NCBI RefSeq assembly: GCF_004359525.2
Contig: NZ_SCWC02000001.1
Coordinates: 248,001 to 312,000 of the forward strand
Direction of reading: 5' to 3'
From: Macrococcus equipercicus
GTDB lineage: Bacteria > Bacillota > Bacilli > Staphylococcales > Staphylococcaceae
Length of the DNA stretch: 64,000 nucleotides
Position numbers and translations under genes: made by a program. Shown here piece by piece: positions 57,009-64,000 of this stretch (its first letter is position 1; every line of letters starts with the position of its first letter). The notes under the pieces were generated by a model. It was not told where the DNA came from and did not search any database. It was given only the letters and a program-made list of their open reading frames with translations.

Positions 57009-57859
57009 TGAAGATTACTTATACAGCTGACGCGCAAATGCTGCTCCGGGACTTTTTGCAGCGGCAGAATATATCAAAGAAAAGTTTGAGCGCCATTAAA
57101 CAGAATGGCGCTTTACTTGTGAATGAAGTGCCGGTCACTGTACGCTATATGCTGGCTCAAGGCGAGCAGGTGACCGTCTGTCTTCCGGCTGAACAGCCGA
57201 GCAGAAGTTTGAGGCCGAGTGCCGGCCGGTTGACTATTATATATGAAGATAATTATTTGTGTGTCGTCTCAAAACCAGCGGGTATCAGCACGATGCCTTC
57301 TCAGCTGCATCCGCATGATAGCCTGCTCGAACGCACGCTGCATCACTTCATAGAGAACAAGGAAACAGGTATACCTCATATTGTGACGCGGCTGGACCGC
57401 AATACAAGTGGAATCGTCGTGTTTGCCAAACATCAATTGATTCATCATCTGATGACGGACAGTATAACGAAGACGTATCTCTGTGCAGCGTGCGGTAAAA
57501 TCCCGGCAGCAGGAATGATTGATTGTCCGATCGGCAGAAAGAGCGACTCTATTATTGAACGGCATATTACAGCAGACGGCAAGCAGGCGCTCACAACTTT
57601 CATTGCGCTTCATCGAAGCAATGATTATAGTGTGGCTCTGGTCAAGCTGCATACCGGTCGGACACATCAAATTCGTGTGCATTTTCAGGCGATCGGCCAT
57701 CCGCTTGCCGGAGATACTCTTTATGGTCATGACACACGGCTTGCAAGGCAGGCGCTGCATGCCTTCCAGATAGAATTTGTCCATCCTTTTACAGAGGTGT
57801 CTATTATTCTTCAGGATGCCCCGCCGGAGGATTTGAGAAGCCTGATACCTATGTTATAA
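57005..57859 (+). CDS. RluA/RluD family pseudouridine synthase
   Basis: A 284-residue enzyme converting uridine to pseudouridine in rRNA or tRNA. The N-terminal S4-like region ([31 protein letters not shown]) precedes the catalytic RLDRNTSG motif (Asp nucleophile) and the C-terminal [26 protein letters not shown]. Which site it modifies cannot be told. ATG 57005 overlaps the nadK stop (ATGA); a second ATG at 57008 is equally possible. Confidence 0.92.
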   Translation: MMKITYTADAQMLLRDFLQRQNISKKSLSAIKQNGALLVNEVPVTVRYMLAQGEQVTVCLPAEQPSRSLRPSAGRLTIIYEDNYLCVVSKPAGISTMPSQLHPHDSLLERTLHHFIENKETGIPHIVTRLDRNTSGIVVFAKHQLIHHLMTDSITKTYLCAACGKIPAAGMIDCPIGRKSDSIIERHITADGKQALTTFIALHRSNDYSVALVKLHTGRTHQIRVHFQAIGHPLAGDTLYGHDTRLARQALHAFQIEFVHPFTEVSIILQDAPPEDLRSLIPML

Positions 57860-57887
57860 TGAATTGTATTTTTTAGGAGGTGAGCGC

Positions 57888-59249
57888 ATGGCAGAAGAAT
57901 TAGAAGAGCAATTATACGATAAAGAATTACTCGATGAATTGCTTGAACATCATCATATTGATCGATTTAGAGAAGTCTTCCTTGCGCTGCACATTTATGA
58001 ACAAGGGGAGTACTTCACAGAATCGGATGAAAATAAACGGAGCATCATGTACCAGATGCTGTCTCCGCAGGAAGTGGCTGAATTTGTAGAGCAGACAGAA
58101 CTAGAGAACTATGACCAAGTATTTGAGACGATGGATGCCATCTTTGCAAGTCAGATGTTAAGTGAAATGTCCTATGACAACGCAGTGGATATTTTAAATG
58201 AGCTGCCGAAAGCCAAAATCGCCGGCCTGCTTCTGTTGATGGATAAAGAAGCGGCGGGAGAAGTGAAAGCCTTGCTGCATTATGAGGAGGATACGGCCGG
58301 GGGTCTGATGACGACCGAATACATTTCCGTTTCATCATTGATGACTGTGCGTGAAGCGATGCTGCAGTTGAAGGAGCAGGCACCGAGCGCTGAAACGATT
58401 TACTATATTTTTATCGTGAATGACCGCAATCAGCTGGTCGGTGTCATCTCTTTAAGAGATTTAATCGTGGCGGAGAATGACGCTTATATTGAAGACGTGA
58501 TGAATGAACGGGTTATCAGTGTAAATGTTGCTGATGACCAGGAAGACGTCGCTATGGTCGTAAGAGACTACGACTTACTGGCACTGCCGGTAGTAGATTA
58601 CCAGAACCATCTGCTCGGTATCATCACGATTGATGATATCGTTGACGTTATCGATGAAGAGGCAAGTGAGGATTACTCCAAACTTGCCGGTGTCAGTGAT
58701 ATTGACTCCGTTGATGACTCTGTATTTGATACAGCGAAGAAACGGCTGCCCTGGCTTGCCGCACTGACAATCATGGGAATGGGAACAGCAACAATTCTTG
58801 GAAGCTTTCAAGAGACGCTCGAGCATGTAGCACTGCTGGCGGCTTTTATTCCTATAATCGGCGGGATGGCCGGAAATTCCGGCACACAAAGCCTCGCTGT
58901 CGTTGTCCGCGGGATCTCTACCGGAGAAATAGAAGGACAGAACAAGGTCAAGCTGGCTATAAGGGAAGCGGGCTCAGGTCTATTGACCGGTTTCAGCTGT
59001 GCATTCCTATTATTCGCTATTATCTGTATCGTCTATAAAAAGCCTGTCCTCGCAGTCATCGTAGCAGTCAGTTTAACGATTGCGATGACTGTCGCGACAC
59101 TTGCCGGTGCTTTAGTTCCAATTATCATGCACCGTATTAACATTGATCCCGCGGTGGCAAGCGGACCGTTTATTTCAACGATCAATGATATTATCAGTAT
59201 GCTCATCTATTTCGGACTGGCCACAACATTTATGAGCTACTTATCATAG
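57888..59249 (+). CDS. mgtE: Magnesium transporter MgtE
   Basis: A 453-residue Mg2+ channel/transporter. An acidic N-terminal helical domain (about 1-130) is followed by two CBS domains (about 131-255) that sense Mg2+, and five membrane helices (about 285-450) with the GGMAGNSGTQSLAVVVRG pore signature and the ion-binding NDIISMLIYF region. ATG 57888 follows AGGAGGTGAG. It is 28 nt after the pseudouridine synthase gene, with no M-box leader in between. Confidence 0.95.
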   Translation: MAEELEEQLYDKELLDELLEHHHIDRFREVFLALHIYEQGEYFTESDENKRSIMYQMLSPQEVAEFVEQTELENYDQVFETMDAIFASQMLSEMSYDNAVDILNELPKAKIAGLLLLMDKEAAGEVKALLHYEEDTAGGLMTTEYISVSSLMTVREAMLQLKEQAPSAETIYYIFIVNDRNQLVGVISLRDLIVAENDAYIEDVMNERVISVNVADDQEDVAMVVRDYDLLALPVVDYQNHLLGIITIDDIVDVIDEEASEDYSKLAGVSDIDSVDDSVFDTAKKRLPWLAALTIMGMGTATILGSFQETLEHVALLAAFIPIIGGMAGNSGTQSLAVVVRGISTGEIEGQNKVKLAIREAGSGLLTGFSCAFLLFAIICIVYKKPVLAVIVAVSLTIAMTVATLAGALVPIIMHRINIDPAVASGPFISTINDIISMLIYFGLATTFMSYLS

Positions 59250-59257
59250 GGGGATTT

Positions 59258-61093
59258 ATGGAACATCATTTACCAGCACTTGTTATTATTGTAATCACTG
59301 CATTGATCACCCCGATACTCGTCAAACGACTTCATCTGAATTTTCTGCCTGTTGTAGTCGCAGAAATACTGATGGGGATTCTCATCGGAAAATCTGTCCT
59401 GAATATTGTGCAGCCTACAGAAGTATTAAACATACTATCGACGCTTGGAATCATCTTTCTGATGTTTCTAAGTGGCCTTGAGATTGATTTTTCGGCATTC
59501 AAGACGAAGAAAAAAAGTGAAAATAATGAACCGGCTAATGAACCGAACCGACTGTATTTAACGACCGGCATTTTTATGGGAATCGTTGTGCTGTCTGTGC
59601 TGGCTGCTTATTTATTTAAGTGGACTGGTCTAGTCGATGATGTTCTATTGATGATTATCATCGTATCAACGATTTCGCTCGGTGTTGTCATGCCGACGTT
59701 AAAGGAAATGAATCTTCTCCGTACGTCTATCGGTCAGATTATTCTTCTTGTAGCAGTCATCGCCGATCTTGCGACAATGCTGCTGTTGACGGTTTACGGC
59801 ACAATGCATGCGAAGGGGGATTCACCGATATGGCTGATTGGGACGTTAGTCGTGTTCACTGTACTGTTCTATATAATGGGCGGTTACTTCAAGAAATCAT
59901 CATTTCTGAAGAAAATGATGGAAGGGACCACTCAGATTGGTATTCGTGCCATCTTCGCGCTCATTATCCTGCTTGTTGCGCTTGCTGAAGGAGTAGGCGC
60001 TGAAAATATTTTAGGTGCTTTTTTAGCGGGTGTTGTCGTCAGCTTAATCGGACCGGACCAGGACCTTGTCAATAAACTGGATTCGTTCGGCTACGGCTTC
60101 TTTATCCCTATATTTTTCATCATGGTGGGCGTTGAACTGAATATTAGAGAACTGCTGCACGATCCGTCAGTACTTATCTTGATTCCGCTGCTATTCATTG
60201 TGTTCTTCCTGTCCAAAGTGTTCCCGATGCTTATACTGATGAAATGGTATGACAAAAAGACGGTCATCGCCTCGTCGTTTCTGCTGACATCTACACTGTC
60301 TCTAGTCATCGTCTCAGCGAAGCTTGCAGAACAGCTCGGCACTATCAGCAACGTACTGTCAGGCACTTTTATTTTAAGTGCAATCATTACATGTGTTATC
60401 GTGCCGATTTTCTTTAAAAAATTGTTCCCGGTGCAGCTGTCTGAAGAGAAAGTGATAAGAATCGCATTCATCGGTAAAAATCAGATGTCGATACCGGTAG
60501 CACAGAGCATTAAATCTGAGCTTTACCAGCCGACTTTGTTCTACCGCAGGGACCATTCAGACAATCGGATGCTTGAAGATATTGAGGCGATTGAGCTTGA
60601 CCGTTATGACTATGAGACGCTGAACCGGCTCGGTCTCTTTACGTTCGATATCGTCGTCTGTTCAGCGAATGATGAGCAGATCAACAGAGATGTCGCTCTG
60701 ATGACGAAGCAGAACGGTGTCAACCGCGTCATCTGCCGCATTGAGAACACCGGTGATGACGAGGAGCTGGCACAGGCAGGCATTGAGCTGTTCAGCGAGT
60801 TCCAGAGCACGAAGACACTGCTTAAAGGATTGATTGAATCACCGAACATGCTGAATCTGTTATCGAACGTTGAAACGTCACTTTATGAAATCGAGATGCT
60901 GAATACGCGCTATCATGAGATGATGCTGCGTGATTTTCCGTTCAGCGGCGATATTATTTTCGTCAGACTGCTGCGCGGAAAAGATTCGATTGTACCTCAC
61001 GGCGATACAGAGCTGCACTTTAAAGACCGGCTCATTGTGACCGGCTCACGCGGTTATGTCGATGAATTAAAGCGTGAACTTGAACTGATATAG
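59258..61093 (+). CDS. CPA2 monovalent cation:proton antiporter with RCK (TrkA) domains
   Basis: A 611-residue KefB/KhaA-like antiporter. There are about 12 membrane helices (residues 1-385), with the characteristic FLAGVVVSLIGPDQDLVNKLDSFGYGFFIPIFFIMVGVELN. A cytosolic RCK_N-like nucleotide-binding domain (IRIAFIGKNQMSIPVAQSI, about 397-515) and a RCK_C/TrkA-C domain (about 525-611) follow. The exchanged cation (K+ or Na+) cannot be read. It is 8 nt after mgtE, so the two cation transporters are co-expressed. Ends at a terminator. Confidence 0.9.
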   Translation: MEHHLPALVIIVITALITPILVKRLHLNFLPVVVAEILMGILIGKSVLNIVQPTEVLNILSTLGIIFLMFLSGLEIDFSAFKTKKKSENNEPANEPNRLYLTTGIFMGIVVLSVLAAYLFKWTGLVDDVLLMIIIVSTISLGVVMPTLKEMNLLRTSIGQIILLVAVIADLATMLLLTVYGTMHAKGDSPIWLIGTLVVFTVLFYIMGGYFKKSSFLKKMMEGTTQIGIRAIFALIILLVALAEGVGAENILGAFLAGVVVSLIGPDQDLVNKLDSFGYGFFIPIFFIMVGVELNIRELLHDPSVLILIPLLFIVFFLSKVFPMLILMKWYDKKTVIASSFLLTSTLSLVIVSAKLAEQLGTISNVLSGTFILSAIITCVIVPIFFKKLFPVQLSEEKVIRIAFIGKNQMSIPVAQSIKSELYQPTLFYRRDHSDNRMLEDIEAIELDRYDYETLNRLGLFTFDIVVCSANDEQINRDVALMTKQNGVNRVICRIENTGDDEELAQAGIELFSEFQSTKTLLKGLIESPNMLNLLSNVETSLYEIEMLNTRYHEMMLRDFPFSGDIIFVRLLRGKDSIVPHGDTELHFKDRLIVTGSRGYVDELKRELELI

Positions 61094-61098
61094 GCATG

Positions 61099-61124
61099 AA
61101 AAACAGGGCGACCTGTTTTTTCTT
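61099..61124 (+). terminator. Intrinsic terminator of the yjbL-relQ-...-antiporter run
   Basis: A perfect 9-bp stem (AAAAACAGG with CCTGTTTTT, loop GCGA) and a T-run. Confidence 0.85.
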
Positions 61125-61148
61125 GCATTTAAAGGTTAAAAACTATAA

Positions 61149-61167
61149 ATTAGTAACAGGTACTAAT
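61149..61167. promoter_or_regulatory. FapR operator upstream of fabI
   Basis: ATTAGTAACAGGTACTAAT is a 7-bp perfect inverted repeat around a 5-nt centre, matching FapR operators. It lies 27 nt before the fabI ATG and overlaps candidate promoter elements (TATAAA at 61144; TTAGTA-16-TATAAT at 61150-61177). Confidence 0.85.
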
Positions 61168-61193
61168 AACTTATAATAATAGTGAGGGATAGC

Positions 61194-61967
61194 ATGTTAA
61201 ACTTAGAAGGTCAGGCATATGTCATTATGGGCGTTGCTAATAAAAGAAGTATCGGGTTTGGTGTTGCACAAGTATTGGATGAAGCCGGCGCAAAAGTCGT
61301 CTTTACTTATCGTAAGGACCGGAGCCGCAATGAACTTGAAAAGCTGCTGCCGAGCTTGAAGAATAACCAGGATGCATTGCTGATTCAATGTGATGTTCAG
61401 GAAGATGAAGCGGTGATTCAGGCGTTCAAGGAAATCGGAGCGCAGTGCGGTAAGATTAATGGCGTCTTCCATTCTATCGCATTCGCTAATACTGAAGATT
61501 TAAGAGGTAGATTCTCTGATACATCAAGAGACGGCTTCCTGCTGGCACATGATATCAGCTCTTATTCACTGACCATTGTTGCAAGAGAAGCTAAAAAAGT
61601 GATGGCAGAAAACGGCAGCATCGTGACGACGACTTATATCGGTGGTGAATTTGCTGTTCCTAACTATAATATCATGGGTGTCGCGAAAGCATCGCTTGAA
61701 GCAAGTGTAAAATATTTGGCGCAGGATCTTGGCGCAGAAGGTATCCGTGTCAATGCTGTATCGGCCGGACCGATTCGTACATTGAGTGCTAAAGGGGTAG
61801 GCGGCCTGAACATCATTTTGAAAGAAGTGGAAGAGAGAGCGCCGTTAAAACGTAATGTCGATATCATTGAAGTTGGTAAGACAGCGGCTTACTTATTGAG
61901 CGACTTGTCAAGCGGTGTCACAGGTGAAAATATCCACGTTGATGCGGGCTATCATATTTTAGGTTAA
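61194..61967 (+). CDS. fabI: Enoyl-ACP reductase FabI
   Basis: A 257-residue NADPH/NADH-dependent SDR that completes each fatty-acid elongation cycle; the target of triclosan. The cofactor motif is GVANKRSIGFGVAQVL, and the catalytic residues Tyr148, Tyr158 and Lys165 lie in TTTYIGGEFAVPNYNIMGVAKASLEA (Tyr147, Tyr157 and Lys164 in S. aureus). ATG 61194 has GAGGG 6 nt upstream. Monocistronic; controlled by FapR with fabHF. Confidence 0.96.
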   Translation: MLNLEGQAYVIMGVANKRSIGFGVAQVLDEAGAKVVFTYRKDRSRNELEKLLPSLKNNQDALLIQCDVQEDEAVIQAFKEIGAQCGKINGVFHSIAFANTEDLRGRFSDTSRDGFLLAHDISSYSLTIVAREAKKVMAENGSIVTTTYIGGEFAVPNYNIMGVAKASLEASVKYLAQDLGAEGIRVNAVSAGPIRTLSAKGVGGLNIILKEVEERAPLKRNVDIIEVGKTAAYLLSDLSSGVTGENIHVDAGYHILG

Positions 61968-61975
61968 ACTTATGT

Positions 61976-62017
61976 CACAAAAAACGGAAATTCCAGTAGG
62001 AATTTCCGTTTTTTGTG
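61976..62017. terminator. Intrinsic terminator of fabI
   Basis: A perfect 19-bp stem (61976-61994 with 61999-62017, loop AGTA), including A6 and T6 blocks. Confidence 0.9.
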
Positions 62018-62047
62018 TAGATGCTTCAGTTATATCTATTACTATAA

Positions 62048-62085
62048 AAACAAAGCGGGGATATCACTGTGTCCCCGTTTTGTTT
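62048..62085 (-). terminator. Intrinsic terminator of the esterase-yjcG operon
   Basis: A 13-14-bp stem with one G-U pair (AAACAAAGCGGGGA with TCCCCGTTTTGTTT); on the minus strand it ends in a T-run (TTTTTATAG). Confidence 0.75.
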
Positions 62086-62108
62086 CTCTGCGGAAGAGTT
62101 GCCGCCTG

Positions 62109-62618
62109 TTAGTTACCTAATTTAAACGTTTCAAGCACGTTCCATGTGCCATTGTCGAGCTGGTAGCATAAGCTGATTTTATCCACTGTTTCTTTATGAT
62201 CGATACCGGCCATTTTCAGCTGACCATATACATCTTCAAACTCCTGGCTTGAGAAACCTTGGCCGATAGTGAAATGCGGCACGAAAGGGTGAGCATTCTT
62301 TCCGTAAAAAGAACCATCATTTAATACTTCATAAATCTTTGTCAGACCTTCACTGCTTACCACTTTAAAGAAAATGATATTTTTAGTCGGGGCAAAGCTT
62401 GATACTTTTGTCACTTCAATTTCAACCGGCTCAACTTCAGCCGCGACTTCTGTTAATTTAGCTGTTACATTTTTAACGTCATCCTCTGCCACTTCAAACG
62501 CATCTTTCAGCGTAATATGCGGTGGAATTAAAGCATAGTGTGAGTCATAACGTTTGCGGTATGAATTAACTTTATCCTGGAACCCCTTCGATGGAAAAAT
62601 AACGATACCTAATTTCAT
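62109..62618 (-). CDS. YjcG-like 2H phosphoesterase (UPF0477)
   Basis: A 169-residue protein of the two-histidine phosphoesterase / 2'-5' RNA ligase-like fold. The two H-x-T/S motifs are PHITLKD (residues about 34-40) and PHFTIGQG (about 115-122). The substrate is unknown. ATG 62618 follows AAAGGGAGG; the longer frame is unsupported. It follows the esterase gene on the minus strand, as yjcG-yjcH do in Bacillus. A homologue in S. aureus has been discussed as an RsaE target (recollection). Confidence 0.85.
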   Translation of the reverse strand: MKLGIVIFPSKGFQDKVNSYRKRYDSHYALIPPHITLKDAFEVAEDDVKNVTAKLTEVAAEVEPVEIEVTKVSSFAPTKNIIFFKVVSSEGLTKIYEVLNDGSFYGKNAHPFVPHFTIGQGFSSQEFEDVYGQLKMAGIDHKETVDKISLCYQLDNGTWNVLETFKLGN

Positions 62619-62659
62619 GTGAATGCCTCCCTTTGTTGAATTCAATTAATTATAACAAA

Positions 62660-63382
62660 TTATTTCGATAAAAAATACTTTAGCACTAGTTCAAGTTGCG
62701 GTTTCCATGTCTTCCATGTATGACCGCCGTCAAGCTCTTCGTAATAAGTCGTCACGCCTAATGAAATCAACTGGTCATGGAAGGCCTGGTTCGGTGTCAG
62801 AAAGTCTGCTTCTTCACCTGTCATCAGTTTAAAGGAGCTTTCTTCTAGGCCGATGACATGGTACAAATCGATGTTTGATGTATTGGCGATGGCAAGCTCC
62901 TCATTAATGGTTGCGGTGATCATCGGGCTCAGCAGCAGTGCCCGTGAGAAATTGAGCGGATAGGAAAGCACCAGTGACAGTGAAATACTCGCAGCGAGAC
63001 TGTCACCCATCACTAACCGTGCGTTTCCTGTTTTCAACGTTGCAAAGTTCTGGTCGATGTACGGCATCAGTTCATTCGTGATAAATTTAATCATGTGCTG
63101 CTTGTCCGGACTGTCAGGATGATATTCCCGCTTCCGTGTCTGAACGTCAGGATAATGGACGTAGATGATAATGGCGCGTTCTATTTCATCAGCTGCATAC
63201 AGTTTCTCATAGCAGCGGTGAAGCTGTCCGAGCTGGCTGAAATCCTGGCCGTCAAATGTAATGATAACATGATGCTTATACAGCGATGTATAGTTCTTCG
63301 GCAAGTAGATACCGAATTTGACCGTGCGGTTTAAATGCTTACTTACTAGTTCATGTGGATTGACGAGCCCTTGTTGAAACAT
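62660..63382 (-). CDS. Esterase-D/YjcH-like alpha/beta-hydrolase
   Basis: A 240-residue putative esterase. The nucleophile elbow is MGDSLAASISL (G-x-S-x-A, about residues 115-125), an Asp follows in the C-terminal half and the catalytic His is in DGGHTWKTWKPQLELVL. Oxyanion region VIITFDGQDFSQLG is near the start. No signal peptide is present. Related to enterochelin-esterase-like proteins. First gene of a two-gene minus-strand operon and divergent from the AI-2E transporter. Confidence 0.85.
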   Translation of the reverse strand: MFQQGLVNPHELVSKHLNRTVKFGIYLPKNYTSLYKHHVIITFDGQDFSQLGQLHRCYEKLYAADEIERAIIIYVHYPDVQTRKREYHPDSPDKQHMIKFITNELMPYIDQNFATLKTGNARLVMGDSLAASISLSLVLSYPLNFSRALLLSPMITATINEELAIANTSNIDLYHVIGLEESSFKLMTGEEADFLTPNQAFHDQLISLGVTTYYEELDGGHTWKTWKPQLELVLKYFLSK

Positions 63383-63518
63383 AGACAGTAGTCACCTCGA
63401 AGTTTTTTTACTATTGTAACACAATATAAAATCAATTCTTTGGTTTCAATGGATATCACTCCGATATTTCTATCATATTTGGGTATAATAGAGAAGAACT
63501 TGAAACGAGGAGGTATAT

Positions 63519-64000
63519 ATGTTAAATAAAGTTTGGGTCAGAGTAGCGATAGGGCTTTTGCTCGCGTTTCTGCTAATTAAGTATTTTCTTGAGATCAACC
63601 ACATTTTTTACCCTATTATTGTCATCGTCAATTCAATAGCACTACCGTTATTACTAGGTGGATTTCTTTATTATGTCACCGTACCACTTCAGACCTTTCT
63701 CGAGAAGAGACGGGTTCCGAGATGGGGCAGTCTGATTATCATTATTTTTCTGCTGCTGCTTATAGTAACCAGCTTTGTGTCAATCGTCGGGCCGATACTC
63801 GTCGGCCAGGTCAACTCATTTATCGATAATCTGCCGCAGATTCAGCATGATTTTGAGGCGTACATCAGCTATGCGCTCGATCAGCGTGAAAAGCTGCCGG
63901 CAGGGGTCAAGGACAGTATCAACAATGGTATTCAAAAAATTAATACGTATACAGGTGCCTTATTATCGAATGCTGTAGTCTATATTACTAAATTCATCTC
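63519..64000 (+). CDS. AI-2E family transporter (PerM-like), 5' part
   Basis: Partial gene running off the right edge; about 160 residues are visible. Start ATG 63519 with GAGGAGG upstream. It shows hydrophobic helices (about 8-27, 31-57, 67-95), the family features LLLGGFLYYVTVPLQTFLEKRRVPRWGS and VSIVGPILVGQVNSFIDNLPQIQHDFEAYI. The family comprises exporters or antiporters of varied or unknown substrate, including Na+/H+ exchange in some members; the AI-2 role is not implied by homology alone. Confidence 0.85.
   Translation, partial: MLNKVWVRVAIGLLLAFLLIKYFLEINHIFYPIIVIVNSIALPLLLGGFLYYVTVPLQTFLEKRRVPRWGSLIIIIFLLLLIVTSFVSIVGPILVGQVNSFIDNLPQIQHDFEAYISYALDQREKLPAGVKDSINNGIQKINTYTGALLSNAVVYITKFI

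Noticed and set aside
57860-57887. M-box magnesium riboswitch before mgtE
   Set aside because: The gap to the preceding gene is only 28 nt, too short for an M-box.

Overview
This window is a stretch of Staphylococcaceae core chromosome. Gene content and order follow the Staphylococcus aureus segment from mnh (Na+/H+ antiporter) to fabI almost gene for gene. Base composition is clearly richer in G+C than S. aureus (about 40-45% by eye, not computed), and several genes differ from S. aureus. A Macrococcus or close relative is the best guess. I see no rRNA, tRNA, CRISPR array, prophage or intact insertion sequence.

Layout. 1-8109: the end of an unknown gene, a YuiF-like antiporter, a hotdog thioesterase, the seven-gene mnhA-G operon (minus strand) and kapB. 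8172-15381: cyclophilin, three small genes, then a catabolic block rocA-rocD-gudB (ornithine/proline to glutamate to 2-oxoglutarate) and an iron-type alcohol dehydrogenase. 15528-30462: glpQ, pgi, a TVP38-type membrane protein, tandem signal peptidases spsA-spsB, the addB-addA recombination nuclease, an unrecognised membrane protein, a FAH hydrolase, a YisL-like protein and a membrane-anchored degenerate amylase. 30536-36901: cdr-degV-HAD operon (minus), a DUF59 protein, clpB with a CtsR operator, and a DUF2929 protein. 36986-47583: med, fabH-fabF with a FapR operator, a DUF3899-like protein, and oppBCDF plus separately transcribed oppA. 47629-55090: trpS, spx, mecA, coiA, pepF, the small RNA RsaE/RoxS, yjbH, truncated haemoglobin and a CYTH protein. 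55208-64000: yjbL, relQ, nadK, rluD-type synthase, mgtE, a CPA2 antiporter, fabI with a second FapR operator, yjcG, an esterase and the start of an AI-2E family transporter.

Themes. The Spx/YjbH/MecA/ClpB proteolysis and thiol-stress genes lie within 20 kb. The two fatty-acid loci share a FapR-type operator. A cre site precedes gudB, a near-consensus CodY box lies at the oppA transcription start, and RsaE has a 9-nt perfect complement to the rocD ribosome-binding site, so nitrogen and carbon catabolism appear to be controlled at several levels.

Most of the window is ordinary core genome. I do not see a large new system. The items most worth checking are the RsaE-rocD pairing, a hairpin that buries the coiA ribosome-binding site, the catalytically intact-looking SpsA, the surface pseudo-amylase, a two-residue deletion in the OppD signature motif, the long acidic extension of OppF, an apparently orphan TetR-type operator-promoter upstream of opp, and the unrecognised membrane protein after addA.
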